From assembly GCF_015351105.1 (NCBI RefSeq), contig NZ_JADKRR010000002.1, positions 248,001-312,000 on the forward strand: a DNA stretch of 64,000 nt, read 5' to 3'. Made by a program: the position numbers and the translations under genes. Positions 8,907 to 16,886 of this stretch are shown piece after piece. Within the stretch, counting starts at the first letter, position 1. Each line of letters starts with the position of its first letter. Source of the stretch: Clavibacter sp. VKM Ac-2872 (GTDB taxonomy: Bacteria; Actinomycetota; Actinomycetes; Actinomycetales; Microbacteriaceae). The notes beneath the pieces were generated by a model. That model had not been told where the DNA came from. It made no database searches and worked only from the letters and a program-made list of their open reading frames with translations.

Positions 8907-8979
8907 CAGGGCGGACAGGACTCGAACCTGCAACCTGCGGTTTTGGAGACCGCTGCTCTACCAATTGAGCCACCACCCT
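8907..8979 (-). tRNA. tRNA-Trp (anticodon CCA)
   Basis: 73-nt cloverleaf on the minus strand. Acceptor AGGGTGG pairs with CCGCCCT; the anticodon loop is CTCCAAA; the T arm contains GGTTCGAGTCC; discriminator G. The 3' CCA is not encoded. Directly upstream of secE and probably co-transcribed. Confidence 0.96.
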
Positions 8980-9155
8980 CTGCGTCGACACCCGCCTGCC
9001 CTCGTGCGCCACGACCGTGCGGACACGGACGGAAGAAGGCGCGGAAGAGCATGGCGGAGATACCGACCCGGACGAGTGTACCAGCATCCGCGCCCGCCCG
9101 GTCGGGACGGCCGTCCGGGCACCGCGGCACCCGCGTGGCGCCCCGGCCGGATCCC

Positions 9156-9161
9156 TATGCT
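9156..9161 (+). promoter_or_regulatory. Leaderless -10 box for the aminotransferase gene
   Basis: TATGCT ends exactly 7 nt before the ATG at 9168. It also decides between that ATG and an out-of-frame ATG at 9163. Confidence 0.65.
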
Positions 9162-9167
9162 CATGGC

Positions 9168-10385
9168 ATGGCCGAACCGCAGAGCACCGTCCCCCTCCGC
9201 CGCGTCTCCACCCGCATCGGATCCATCGCCGAGTCCGCGACCCTCAAGGTCGACGGCAAGGCCAAGGCCCTGCAGGCCGCCGGACGCCCCGTCATCAGCT
9301 TCGCGGCGGGCGAGCCCGACTTCCCGACGCCCGACTACGTGGTCGAGGCCGCGGTCGAGGCGGCGCGCGATCCCCGCAACCACCGCTACACCGCGGCCGC
9401 CGGCCTCCCCGACCTCCGCGAGGCGATCGCCGAGAAGACGCGCACCTCCTCGGGCCTCGACGTGGGGATCGACCGGATCATCGTCACCAACGGCGGCAAG
9501 CAGGCGGTCTACCAGGCGTTCCAGACGCTGCTCGACCAGGGCGACGAGGTCCTCGTGCCCACCCCCTACTGGACCACCTACCCCGAGGCCATCCGCCTCG
9601 CGGGCGGCGTGCCGGTCGATGTCTTCGCGGGCGCCGACCAGGGCTACCTCGTGACCGTCGAGCAGCTCGAGGCCGCGTGGACCCCGCGCACCAAGGTGCT
9701 GCTGTTCGTCTCGCCCTCGAACCCCACGGGCGCCGTCTACTCGCGGGAGCAGACCCGCGAGATCGGCGAGTGGGCGGAGTCGAAGGGCCTCTGGGTCATC
9801 AGCGACGAGATCTACCAGGACCTCGTCTACGACGGTACCGAGGCCGCGAGCATCGTCGACGTGGTGCCGGCGCTGGCCGACCGCACGATCCTCGTCAACG
9901 GCGTCGCCAAGACGTACGCCATGACCGGGTGGCGCGTCGGGTGGATGGTCGGCCCGGCCGACGCCATCAAGGCCGCGGGCAACCTGCAGTCGCACCTCTC
10001 CTCCAACGTGTCGAACGTGTCGCAGCGCGCGGCGATCGCGGCGCTGCGCGGCCCGCGCGACACCGTCGACCGGATGCGCGAGGCCTTCGACCGCCGCCGC
10101 CGCACGATCGTCGCCGAGCTCGACGCCATCCCCGGCTTCGTCACGCCCACGCCGCAGGGCGCGTTCTACGTGTACCCCGACGTGACGGGCCTCTTCGGCC
10201 GCGACATCGACGGCGTCACGCCCACCACCTCGCTCGAGGTCGCCGACGTGCTGCTCGAGAAGGCCGAGGTGGCCGCGGTCCCCGGCGAGGCGTTCGGCCC
10301 GAGCGGCTTCCTGCGCTTCAGCTACGCGCTCGGCGACGACGCGCTCCTCGAGGGCGTGCGCCGGATCCGCGACCTGCTGGCCTGA
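9168..10385 (+). CDS. PLP-dependent class I aminotransferase (aspartate aminotransferase type)
   Basis: Protein of 405 aa, fold-type I. Key blocks: [14 protein letters not shown], the [10 protein letters not shown] phosphate-binding turn, [26 protein letters not shown] and [16 protein letters not shown], where the Lys of VAKTY is the Schiff-base residue. The C-terminal Arg lies in FLRFSYAL. It most likely moves the amino group between aspartate or another amino acid and 2-oxoglutarate in the cytosol. ATG 9168 is supported by the leaderless TATGCT box. Divergent from tRNA-Trp/secE, an arrangement familiar in this family. Confidence 0.93.
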   Translation: MAEPQSTVPLRRVSTRIGSIAESATLKVDGKAKALQAAGRPVISFAAGEPDFPTPDYVVEAAVEAARDPRNHRYTAAAGLPDLREAIAEKTRTSSGLDVGIDRIIVTNGGKQAVYQAFQTLLDQGDEVLVPTPYWTTYPEAIRLAGGVPVDVFAGADQGYLVTVEQLEAAWTPRTKVLLFVSPSNPTGAVYSREQTREIGEWAESKGLWVISDEIYQDLVYDGTEAASIVDVVPALADRTILVNGVAKTYAMTGWRVGWMVGPADAIKAAGNLQSHLSSNVSNVSQRAAIAALRGPRDTVDRMREAFDRRRRTIVAELDAIPGFVTPTPQGAFYVYPDVTGLFGRDIDGVTPTTSLEVADVLLEKAEVAAVPGEAFGPSGFLRFSYALGDDALLEGVRRIRDLLA

Positions 10386-10479
10386 TCCGCCGCCCGCCGG
10401 CACCTGTGCGGCGTCCCGCCCCGGCGTCCACGGCTCGCGCTACCGTCGCGCCACGAGCAGCGCAGGACGGGGCACGGTC

Positions 10480-10677
10480 ATGGATCCACGACGGAGCCGT
10501 CTGGAGCGCATCCCGGCCGTCGCGATCCTCCTGTCGATCCCCGGGCTCGTCCTGAGCCAGACGGAGCCGTTCCGGGCATCGGCGGCGCTCCTCTGGGGCA
10601 TCTCGGGTGCGCTGATCGCGGCGTCGCTGGTCACCGCCGTGATCCTCTCCCGCCGCGGCCCGGGTGGATCCTCCTAG
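10480..10677 (+). CDS. Small two-helix membrane protein, unknown function
   Basis: Predicted 65 aa: basic MDPRRSRLER, a helix VAILLSIPGLVLS, a second helix LLWGISGALIAASLVTAVIL and a short basic tail. AGGACGGGG lies 9 nt before the ATG, and a TACCGT -10-like hexamer lies about 35 nt upstream. The stop overlaps the murB stop by 4 nt on the opposite strand. No family recognised. Hydrophobic pattern, ribosome site and lack of a competing gene favour a real gene. Confidence 0.6.
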   Translation: MDPRRSRLERIPAVAILLSIPGLVLSQTEPFRASAALLWGISGALIAASLVTAVILSRRGPGGSS

Positions 10678-11828
10678 AGGGCGAGGCCGACCAGCACGGG
10701 CTCGGGCTGCAGGATCACGCCGTGCTCGCTCATCACGCGGCCCTGCACGTAGCGCGCGAGGGCGGCGACGTCCTCGGCGGTCGCGGTGCCGCGGTTGGTG
10801 AGCGCGAGCGTGTGCTTCGAGGAGACGGCCGCGCCCGATCCCGGCAGCCGGAACCCGCGGCTGACGCCCGAGTGCTCGATGAGCCACGCGGCGCTGAGCT
10901 TCACGCCCGCGGGCTCGCGGCGGCGGCGCGCGGCGGCCTCGCGCTCGATCGCGTCGGCGACCTCCCACGCGTCGCCGAGCGGCACGACGAGATCCTGCGG
11001 CGGATCCTCCTGCGGCCAGCGCGGGGCGTCGGCCGGCAGTGTGCGCGCGAACGCGGCGCTGACGATGGGGTTGGTGAAGAAGGATCCGGCGCTCCACGTG
11101 TCGTGGTCCGCGTCGTCGAGCACCATGCCCTTGGATGCACGGAGGGCGAGCACGGTCTCGCGCACGCGGGCCACCGGCACGCGGTCGCCGAGCTCCACGC
11201 CGAGCGCGCCGGCGAGCTGGGGGTAGGCGATCGGCAGGCCGAGCGCCTCGGGGCCCTCGCCGCGGGTGAGCGCGAAGTCGACCGAGAGCACGACGCCCAC
11301 GCGGCCGCGCTTGAGGGCGGAGGTGCGGTAGCCGAGGCCGAGGTCGGCGGCATCCAGCCGCTCGACCTCGCCCGTCTCGTAGTCGAGGAAGTCGACACCC
11401 TCGAGGACGTCGGCCACCTCCTGGCCGTACGCGCCGATGTTCTGCACGGGCGACGCGCCGGTGGACCCGGGGATCCCCGAGAGCGCCTCGAGCCCGGTGA
11501 GGCCCTCGGCCACGGTGCGCGCGACGAGCGCGTCCCACGGCTCGCCGGCCTGCACGCGCACGAGGGCGGTGCCATCCGGGCGCTCCTCGCCGACGTCGAC
11601 GCCACGGGTCGCGATGCGGATGACGGTGCCCTCGACGCCCTCGTCCGAGATGAGGGAGTTGGATCCGCCGCCGAGGACCATCCAGTCCTCGCCCACGGCC
11701 CACAGCCCGAGGAGGGTGTCGACGAGCTCGTCGCGCTCGCTCACGGTCACGAGCTCCTCGGCCGGTCCGCCCACGCGCAGCGTGGTGAGCTCGGCGAGCG
11801 GGGCGTCGCGGTGGGTCTCGATCGTCAC
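10674..11828 (-). CDS. murB: UDP-N-acetylenolpyruvoylglucosamine reductase MurB
   Basis: Protein of 384 aa from GTG 11828. N-terminal LAELTTLRVGGPAEELV, then the FAD-binding MVLGGGSNSLISDEG, LSGIPGSTGASPVQNIGAYGQEV, the YRTSALKRG region, and the substrate/catalytic part AGSFFTNPIV (catalytic Ser in the SFFxNP motif). It reduces UDP-GlcNAc-enolpyruvate with NADPH to give UDP-MurNAc for peptidoglycan. An upstream reading extension was rejected because it overlaps the dehydratase gene. The gap to the upstream gene is 7 nt, so murB sits in an operon with the two dehydratase-like genes. Confidence 0.96.
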   Translation of the reverse strand: MTIETHRDAPLAELTTLRVGGPAEELVTVSERDELVDTLLGLWAVGEDWMVLGGGSNSLISDEGVEGTVIRIATRGVDVGEERPDGTALVRVQAGEPWDALVARTVAEGLTGLEALSGIPGSTGASPVQNIGAYGQEVADVLEGVDFLDYETGEVERLDAADLGLGYRTSALKRGRVGVVLSVDFALTRGEGPEALGLPIAYPQLAGALGVELGDRVPVARVRETVLALRASKGMVLDDADHDTWSAGSFFTNPIVSAAFARTLPADAPRWPQEDPPQDLVVPLGDAWEVADAIEREAAARRRREPAGVKLSAAWLIEHSGVSRGFRLPGSGAAVSSKHTLALTNRGTATAEDVAALARYVQGRVMSEHGVILQPEPVLVGLAL

Positions 11829-11835
11829 GGTGGCC

Positions 11836-12270
11836 CTACGCCAGCCGGACCTGCGCCTGGGCGCGGCCGAGGACGGTCTTCCCGTCGACCGAGACCGCGA
11901 TGTCGATGCGCACGGTGCCCGCCTCGGCGTCGATCGCGCCGACCTTGGCGGAGATCGCGAGGTGCTGGCCATCGGCCGGATCCACGACCACGGGACGCGT
12001 GAACCGCACGCCGTAGGACACGATGCGCGAGGGATCGCCCGCCCAGTCGGCCACGGGCTGCACGGCCTGGCCCATCGTGAGCATGCCGTGGGCGAGGACG
12101 CCCGGCAGCCCGACCGATGCGGCCACGTCGTCGCGGTAGTGGATGGGGTTGAAGTCGCCCGACGCGCCCGCGTAGCGGACGAGCGAGTCGCGCGTGAGGT
12201 GCACGGAGCGCTCCGCCACGACGTCGCCCACGGCGAGGTCGGCGAGCACGGGCACGGGTGCGGCGCTCAC
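11836..12270 (-). CDS. MaoC-type (R)-hydroxyacyl dehydratase subunit, HadB-like
   Basis: Protein of 144 aa with one hot-dog fold. The hydratase signature is present: YAGASGDFNPIHYRDDVAASVGLPGVLAHGMLTMG, with the catalytic Asp/His pair in DFNPIHY. In mycobacteria the HadB subunit, paired with HadA, dehydrates hydroxyacyl-ACP in long-chain fatty acid synthesis. This lineage is not known for mycolates, so the substrate here is open. ATG/GTG start at 12270 overlaps the hadA-like stop by 4 nt. Confidence 0.88.
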   Translation of the reverse strand: MSAAPVPVLADLAVGDVVAERSVHLTRDSLVRYAGASGDFNPIHYRDDVAASVGLPGVLAHGMLTMGQAVQPVADWAGDPSRIVSYGVRFTRPVVVDPADGQHLAISAKVGAIDAEAGTVRIDIAVSVDGKTVLGRAQAQVRLA

Positions 12271-12716
12271 GCGTCGTCCCCGCGGACCACGAGGGTGGAG
12301 ACGGCCGTGACGACGTGCGCTCCCGTGGCGTCCGTCATCGCGGTCTCGGCGGTCACCATCGCGTTGCCGCCGAGGGTCGCCACCTTCGTGACGGTGAGCG
12401 TCGCGGTGAGCTCGTCGCCGGCGACCACCGGGCGCGAGTGCGCGAACGCCTGCTCGCCGTGGACGACGCGACTGAAGTCGATGCCCGCGTCGGGCTCGTC
12501 GAGCAGCTGCGCGAGCGCCGCCTCCTGCACGACGACGGGGAACGTGCTCGGCGCGACCACGTCGGCGTGGCCGGCGGCGCGCGCCGCCTCGGGGTCGAGG
12601 TGGACGGGGTGGGTGGCGCCGACGGCGCGGGCGAACTCGCGCACCTTCTCGCGTCCCACCAGGTACGGGGCGGCGGCGGGGAGCACGCGACCCTGGAGGT
12701 CTGGATTCACTGGCAC
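12267..12716 (-). CDS. FAS1-like dehydratase subunit, HadA/UPF0336 type
   Basis: Protein of 149 aa beginning MPVNPDLQGRVLP. It has the N-terminal MaoC-like hot-dog fold (YLVGREKVREFARAVG, then STFPVVVQEAALAQLL and FSRVVHGEQAFAHSRPV) but lacks the DxxxxH hydratase pair of its partner, as expected for the non-catalytic HadA-type subunit. It should form a heterodimer with the downstream HadB-like protein. GTG 12716 is fixed by a TAGGAT hexamer 7 nt upstream. First gene of hadA-hadB-murB. Confidence 0.88.
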   Translation of the reverse strand: MPVNPDLQGRVLPAAAPYLVGREKVREFARAVGATHPVHLDPEAARAAGHADVVAPSTFPVVVQEAALAQLLDEPDAGIDFSRVVHGEQAFAHSRPVVAGDELTATLTVTKVATLGGNAMVTAETAMTDATGAHVVTAVSTLVVRGDDA

Positions 12717-12722
12717 CGGACG

Positions 12723-12728
12723 ATCCTA
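12723..12728 (-). promoter_or_regulatory. Leaderless -10 box for hadA-hadB-murB
   Basis: TAGGAT on the minus strand ends 7 nt before the GTG at 12716. Confidence 0.6.
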
Positions 12729-12782
12729 CGCGGCGGCCGTCCGCGCGCCCCGGGCGGGCCGCCCCTCCCCGGGTACGCGAGA

Positions 12783-12815
12783 GCCCCGGCCCCCACTTCT
12801 CGTGGGGACCGGGGC
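12783..12815 (-). terminator. Terminator after the 28-aa peptide gene
   Basis: Hairpin with arms GCCCCGGCCCCCAC and GTGGGGACCGGGGC (one internal mismatch) and a 5-nt loop, 36 nt beyond the peptide stop. It insulates the peptide transcript from hadA, or could act as an attenuator. Confidence 0.75.
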
Positions 12816-12850
12816 CCGGGTCGCGATGCCGCTCGTGCGGCGTCAGCTGC

Positions 12851-12937
12851 CTACTGGCAGGAGTCGCACTGCAGGAGCTCCATGGGGTCGACGGGGATCG
12901 CGTAGCCGCCGACGGTGTCGTTGTTGTCGTAGTCCAT
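12851..12937 (-). CDS. 28-aa peptide ending CxxC, unknown function
   Basis: ATG at 12937 to TAG at 12851-12853, 28 residues. The N-terminal half is acidic (MDYDNNDTVGGY), the middle is AIPVDPME and the end is LLQCDSCQ with a CxxC pair. GGGAGG lies about 7 nt before the ATG. The gene has its own near-consensus promoter (13078-13107), a leader of about 130 nt with an 8-bp hairpin, and a strong terminator. No hydrophobic helix or signal peptide. The look recalls a RiPP precursor or regulatory leader peptide, but no modification or export genes are adjacent. It occupies the place of rpmG in the mycobacterial gene order. I do not recognise a family. Confidence 0.6.
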   Translation of the reverse strand: MDYDNNDTVGGYAIPVDPMELLQCDSCQ

Positions 12938-12962
12938 GGGTGCCTCCCGTTGTGTCTGGTCG

Positions 12963-12982
12963 GGAGCCGCCGGTGCGGCTCC
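12963..12982 (-). promoter_or_regulatory. Leader stem-loop upstream of the 28-aa peptide
   Basis: Perfect 8-bp inverted repeat GGAGCCGC/GCGGCTCC with a 4-nt loop, 25 nt upstream of the peptide ATG and inside its predicted 5' leader. Could modulate translation or stabilise the mRNA. Confidence 0.5.
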
Positions 12983-13077
12983 TCAGGTCTCGTGGCTCTC
13001 GCCCCGATGGCCTCCGGTTCCGCGTCTTCGCGAGGATCCGGGTTGCTCGGCCACCCGGTGGGGCGGTGAGGTTCTCC

Positions 13078-13107
13078 ACTATATAACCCGAACTACAGAC
13101 CTGTCAT
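13078..13107 (-). promoter_or_regulatory. Sigma70-type promoter of the 28-aa peptide gene
   Basis: On the minus strand ATGACA (-35, five of six consensus) and TATAGT (-10, extended TTATATAGT) with an 18-nt spacer. It lies in the most AT-rich short stretch of this region. The start point should be near 13071. Confidence 0.7.
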
Positions 13108-13249
13108 TCCACTACATCTAGTGTTTCGGCGTGTCGCGGCGCCTTCCGCGTCGTCATGCGGATCCGGGCACGCGGCGTGGATCCGGCGCTCGTGCGGACC
13201 CGGCGTGTCGGCCCGCGGACGGACGGCGACGACCGGTCGCGGAACGCGC

Positions 13250-13282
13250 GAGGGCCGCCGCGAACGCGTCGCGGCGGCCCTC
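13250..13282 (-). terminator. Terminator after the 65-aa acidic protein gene
   Basis: 13-bp perfect inverted repeat GAGGGCCGCCGCG with a 7-nt loop, 26 nt after the stop. Confidence 0.8.
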
Positions 13283-13307
13283 GTGCGCTCGGGGAGCGGG
13301 GTGCGGA

Positions 13308-13505
13308 TCAGGCGCCGCCCTCGCGTGCCTCCTTCTCCTCCTCGGACTCGCTCGCGGTGTAGTCGCCGCCAGCCGGCGCCTCGCGGCGCTCCTCGTCGTG
13401 CGCGTCGGGGACGGGGTTGCCCTGGGTCTTGTAGAGCACGTCGTCGTGCTCGGCGCCCGTGGCGTGGTCGTGGTCGGTGGGATCCGTGGAGTCGTGGTGG
13501 GTCAT
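13308..13505 (-). CDS. Small acidic hydrophilic protein, unknown function
   Basis: Predicted 65 aa, rich in Asp, His and Glu: MTHHDSTDPTDHDHATGAEHDD, then VLYKTQGNPVPDAHDEE and a Glu-rich tail. Probably disordered. The His/Asp-rich N-terminus could bind metal (inference only). A TAGCCT -10 hexamer ends 7 nt before the ATG, and a 13-bp hairpin follows the gene, so it is an independent unit. No family recognised. Confidence 0.7.
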   Translation of the reverse strand: MTHHDSTDPTDHDHATGAEHDDVLYKTQGNPVPDAHDEERREAPAGGDYTASESEEEKEAREGGA

Positions 13506-13511
13506 GCCCGG

Positions 13512-13517
13512 AGGCTA
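13512..13517 (-). promoter_or_regulatory. Leaderless -10 box for the 65-aa protein
   Basis: TAGCCT on the minus strand ends 7 nt before the ATG at 13505. Confidence 0.6.
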
Positions 13518-13630
13518 CGCCGCGGAGGCGGGTGCCGGAAGGGCGACGGTCCCGGCTGGACACGCAGGCCCGGCCGCGGCGGGCGGGCCTCACCAGCCGA
13601 CGAGGCGGGCACCGCGCGCGGGAACGGGAA

Positions 13631-13665
13631 AGGCCCCGGAACCTGGCGAGAGGTGTCCGGGGCCT
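13631..13665 (-). terminator. Terminator after tRNA-Met
   Basis: 10-bp inverted repeat AGGCCCCGGA/TCCGGGGCCT with a 15-nt loop, 38 nt past the tRNA-Met 3' end. Confidence 0.65.
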
Positions 13666-13702
13666 ATCGAGGAGGACGGACCCCGAGGGATCCGCGCTTC
13701 CG

Positions 13703-13776
13703 TAGCGGGAGCGGGACTTGAACCCGCGACACCACGATTATGAGCCGTGTGCTCTAACCACCTGAGCTACCCCGCC
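13703..13776 (-). tRNA. tRNA-Met (anticodon CAT, elongator type)
   Basis: 74-nt cloverleaf on the minus strand. Acceptor GGCGGGG pairs with TCCCGCT; the anticodon loop is CTCATAA; the T arm is GCGGGTTCAAGTCCCGC. Position 1 is paired (G-U), so it is not an initiator tRNA. A CAT-anticodon tRNA-Ile with lysidine is the only alternative. Confidence 0.9.
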
Positions 13777-13815
13777 ACGATCCCCGTGGCCGTCCGCGTG
13801 GGAGGCCGGGGATCG

Positions 13816-13887
<72 letters not shown>

Positions 13888-13997
13888 GTGCCCGGGCGCG
13901 TCGGAGACGCGCTGGAACCATACGACGATAGCAGGTCCGGGACCGCCCCCGAGACGCGGGACGGCCCCGGACCGGGGCACGGCGGGCGAGGGCGGGA

Positions 13998-14936
13998 TCA
14001 GACCGCGGAGAGCTCGCGGACCTCGTCGGTCGTCAGCTCGAGGTCCATGGACGCGAGCAGGTCGGGCAGCTGCGTCAGGTCCCGCGCGCTGGCGATGGGC
14101 GCGGTGACCGAGGGCTGGGCCCGGAGCCAGGCGAGCGAGACCGTGGTGACGGAGACGCCGTGCGCCTCGGCGACGCGGTCGAGGACCTCGAGGAGGGCGC
14201 GGCCGTGGTCGTCGTAGTACTTCGATGCGCCGCCGGCGCGGGGGCTGTCGACCTCGCCGCCGCGGTACTTGCCGGTCAGGAAGCCGCTCGCGAGGGCCGA
14301 GTAGGGCGCGGACGCGATGCCCTCGCGGATCAGCAGGTCGGCGAGCCCTCCCTCGTAGGCACCGCGCTCGACGAGGTTGTACCGGTTCTGCAGCACCTCG
14401 AAGCGGGCGACGCCCTCGCGGGCGGAGACGTCGAGCGCGGCCTGCAGGCGCTCGGCCGTGAAGTTGGACGCGCCGATCGCGCGCACCTTGCCCTCGGCGA
14501 CGAGCTCGGCGAGCGCCGTGACGGTCTCCTCGATCGGGGTGTCCTGGTCGTCGATGTGCGCGTAGTAGAGGTCGATCGCGTCGACGCCCAGACGGCGGAG
14601 GCTGGCCTCCACGCCGCGGCGCACGCTGTCGCGCGACGTCCCCTTGGCGGACTCCAGCGAGCCGACCTTGGTGGCGATCACGAGGTCGTCCGGACGTCCG
14701 CGGGCGGCGAGCCAGCGTCCGATGATCTCCTCGGACTCGCCGCCGGAGTTGCCGGGCTTCCAGGCGGAGTAGACGTCGGCGGTGTCGACGAAGTTGCCGC
14801 CGGCCTCGACGTACGCGTCGAGCAGCTGGAAGGAGGTCGCCTCGTCGGCGGTCCAGCCGAAGACGTTGCCGCCGAAGGACAGGGGGCTCACCTCCATGCC
14901 GCTGGATCCGAGGGGCACGCGTGCGGGGTTCGTCAT
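13998..14936 (-). CDS. Aldo/keto reductase 1
   Basis: Protein of 312 aa, (beta/alpha)8 NADPH-dependent oxidoreductase. The catalytic tetrad is intact: Asp51 and Tyr56 in DTADVY, Lys90 in ATKVG and His127 in YYAHIDD. The cofactor end shows APIASARDLTQLPDLL. It reduces an unknown aldehyde or ketone. ATG at 14936 has AGGAGATC 7 nt upstream. It closely resembles the protein at 20845-21831 (shared GGESE-IIG-WLAARG, GTS--S-RRGV-ASLRRLG), indicating a duplication. Confidence 0.9.
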   Translation of the reverse strand: MTNPARVPLGSSGMEVSPLSFGGNVFGWTADEATSFQLLDAYVEAGGNFVDTADVYSAWKPGNSGGESEEIIGRWLAARGRPDDLVIATKVGSLESAKGTSRDSVRRGVEASLRRLGVDAIDLYYAHIDDQDTPIEETVTALAELVAEGKVRAIGASNFTAERLQAALDVSAREGVARFEVLQNRYNLVERGAYEGGLADLLIREGIASAPYSALASGFLTGKYRGGEVDSPRAGGASKYYDDHGRALLEVLDRVAEAHGVSVTTVSLAWLRAQPSVTAPIASARDLTQLPDLLASMDLELTTDEVRELSAV

Positions 14937-15063
14937 GGCTGATCTCCTTCGTCCGGTGATGACGGCGGGCGGCCGCCTCCAGGGTCAAGGCGCCACGGGC
15001 GGCCGGCTATTCCGCGGCTCCCCAGGCCACCGGCGTCGGCGAGGGCGGCCGGGGGCGGTCGCC

Positions 15064-15069
15064 TAGGCT
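15064..15069 (+). promoter_or_regulatory. Leaderless -10 box for the GH13 gene
   Basis: TAGGCT ends 7 nt before the ATG at 15076. Confidence 0.65.
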
Positions 15070-15075
15070 CGATGC

Positions 15076-16815
15076 ATGACTTCGCCTGCCCCCACAGCCC
15101 TGTCCACGGCTGCCCGGGACGACATCTCGACCCACCCCGACAGCACCCCGCAGCACGGCACCGGATCCGAGTGGTGGCGCACCGCCGTCATCTACCAGAT
15201 CTACCCGCGCTCGTTCGCCGACTCCGACGGCGACGGCATCGGCGACCTCCCCGGGATCACCGAGCGCCTCCCCGCGCTCCGCGAGCTCGGGGTCGACGCC
15301 GTCTGGCTCTCCCCCTTCTTCCTGTCGCCGCAGAACGACGCGGGCTACGACGTCGCCGACTACTGCGCGGTGGATCCGCTGTTCGGCACCCTCGACGACT
15401 TCGACCGGATGCAGCGCCGCGCGCACGAGCTCGGCCTCCGCGTGATCGTCGACATCGTCCCGAACCACACCTCCTCCGCGCACCGCTGGTTCCAGGAGGC
15501 GCTCGCGGCCCCCGCCGGCAGCGAGGAGCGCGCCCGCTACATGTTCCGCGACGGGAAGGGCGCCGACGGCGAGCTGCCGCCGAACAACTGGGAGTCGATC
15601 TTCGGGGGTCCCGCGTGGACGCGGCTCACCGAGGCCGACGGCACGCCCGGACAGTGGTACCTGCACCTGTTCGACTCGTCGCAGCCCGACCTCGACTGGA
15701 CGAACCCGTGGGTGCGCGAGCGCTTCCGCGAGATCCTGCGCTTCTGGCTCGACCGCGGCGTCGACGGGTTCCGCGTGGACGTCGCGCACGGCATGGTCAA
15801 GGCGCCCGGCCTCCCCGACTACACGCCGCCCGAGGGCCAGGGCAGCATGGGCGGCGCCGGCGGCGTCGACGACCAGCCCGCTCCCCCGCCGCCGTACTTC
15901 GCGCAGGAGGGCGTGCACGAGATCTACCGCGAGTGGCGCGAGATCTTCGACTCCTACGAGGGCGACCGCGCGATGGTCGCCGAGGCGTGGGTCGAGCCGC
16001 TCGCGAAGCTCGCCGACTGGGTGCGCCCCGACGAGATGCACCAGGCCTTCAACTTCAGCTACCTCGAGACGCCGTGGGACGCCGCAGCGCTCCGCCGCAC
16101 GATCGACGCGTCGCTCGCGACCTTCTCCTCCGTGGGCGCGCCGAGCACGTGGGTGCTCTCGAACCACGACGTGGTGCGGCACGCCAGCCGCCTCGCGCTC
16201 TCGGGCGAGAACCCGCAGGGCGTGGGCATCGGGCCGGAGTCGACCGTGACGGTGGACGAGGAGCTCGGCCTCCGTCGCGCGCGTGCCGCCAGCGCGCTCA
16301 TGCTGGCGCTCCCCGGGAGCGCGTACATCTACCAGGGCGAGGAGCTGGGGCTGCCCGAGGACATCCGGCTGCCGGATGCGGCGCGCCAGGATCCGACCTT
16401 CCACCGCACCGCGGGCGAGCGCTACGGCCGCGACGGCTGCCGCGTGCCGATCCCGTGGGAGGCCGGGAAGCTGTCGTACGGCTTCAGCGACGGCGACGCC
16501 AGCTGGCTGCCGCAGCCCGAGGACTGGGACCGGTTCGCGCGCGACGCCGAGCAGGCGGATCCCGCGTCCACCCTCTCCCTCTACACGGAGGCGCTGCTGC
16601 TGCGCCGCGAGCACGGGCTCGCGCTGGGCTCGCTGGCGTGGATCGACGCGGAGGGCGACGACGTCGTGGCGTTCGCGAGCGCGGGCGTCACGGTCATCGC
16701 GAACCTCGGCGACGCGTCCGTCCCGCTGCCCGAGGGCCGCGTGCTGCTCGCGAGCCGGCCGCTCGACGGCGACGCCGTGCCGTCCGACACGACCGTGTGG
16801 CTGATCCGGGAGTAG
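15076..16815 (+). CDS. Alpha-glucosidase, GH13 (oligo-1,6-glucosidase type)
   Basis: Protein of 579 aa. The four GH13 regions are visible: DIVPNHTS (about 126-133), GFRVDVAHG (nucleophile Asp235), MVAEAWVEP (acid/base Glu) and VLSNHDVVRH. The opening WWRTAVIYQIYPRSFADSDGDGIGDLPGI region and loop QPDLDWTNP are typical of alpha-glucosidase/trehalulose-type subfamilies acting on short alpha-glucosides such as maltose, isomaltose or sucrose. No signal peptide, so it works on imported sugar. ATG 15076 fits the leaderless box. A terminator follows at 16831. Confidence 0.92.
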   Translation: MTSPAPTALSTAARDDISTHPDSTPQHGTGSEWWRTAVIYQIYPRSFADSDGDGIGDLPGITERLPALRELGVDAVWLSPFFLSPQNDAGYDVADYCAVDPLFGTLDDFDRMQRRAHELGLRVIVDIVPNHTSSAHRWFQEALAAPAGSEERARYMFRDGKGADGELPPNNWESIFGGPAWTRLTEADGTPGQWYLHLFDSSQPDLDWTNPWVRERFREILRFWLDRGVDGFRVDVAHGMVKAPGLPDYTPPEGQGSMGGAGGVDDQPAPPPPYFAQEGVHEIYREWREIFDSYEGDRAMVAEAWVEPLAKLADWVRPDEMHQAFNFSYLETPWDAAALRRTIDASLATFSSVGAPSTWVLSNHDVVRHASRLALSGENPQGVGIGPESTVTVDEELGLRRARAASALMLALPGSAYIYQGEELGLPEDIRLPDAARQDPTFHRTAGERYGRDGCRVPIPWEAGKLSYGFSDGDASWLPQPEDWDRFARDAEQADPASTLSLYTEALLLRREHGLALGSLAWIDAEGDDVVAFASAGVTVIANLGDASVPLPEGRVLLASRPLDGDAVPSDTTVWLIRE

Positions 16816-16830
16816 TCCCGTACCGGACGC

Positions 16831-16868
16831 GACGACGCCCCCTCGCCTTCGGGCGAGGGGGCGTCGTC
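16831..16868. terminator. Bidirectional terminator with UUCG tetraloop
   Basis: 17-bp perfect inverted repeat starting GACGACGCCCCC, closed by C(TTCG)G, between the convergent GH13 and M23 genes. It serves both strands. Confidence 0.9.
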
Positions 16869-16886
16869 GTGCGCGCGCTGCGCGGG

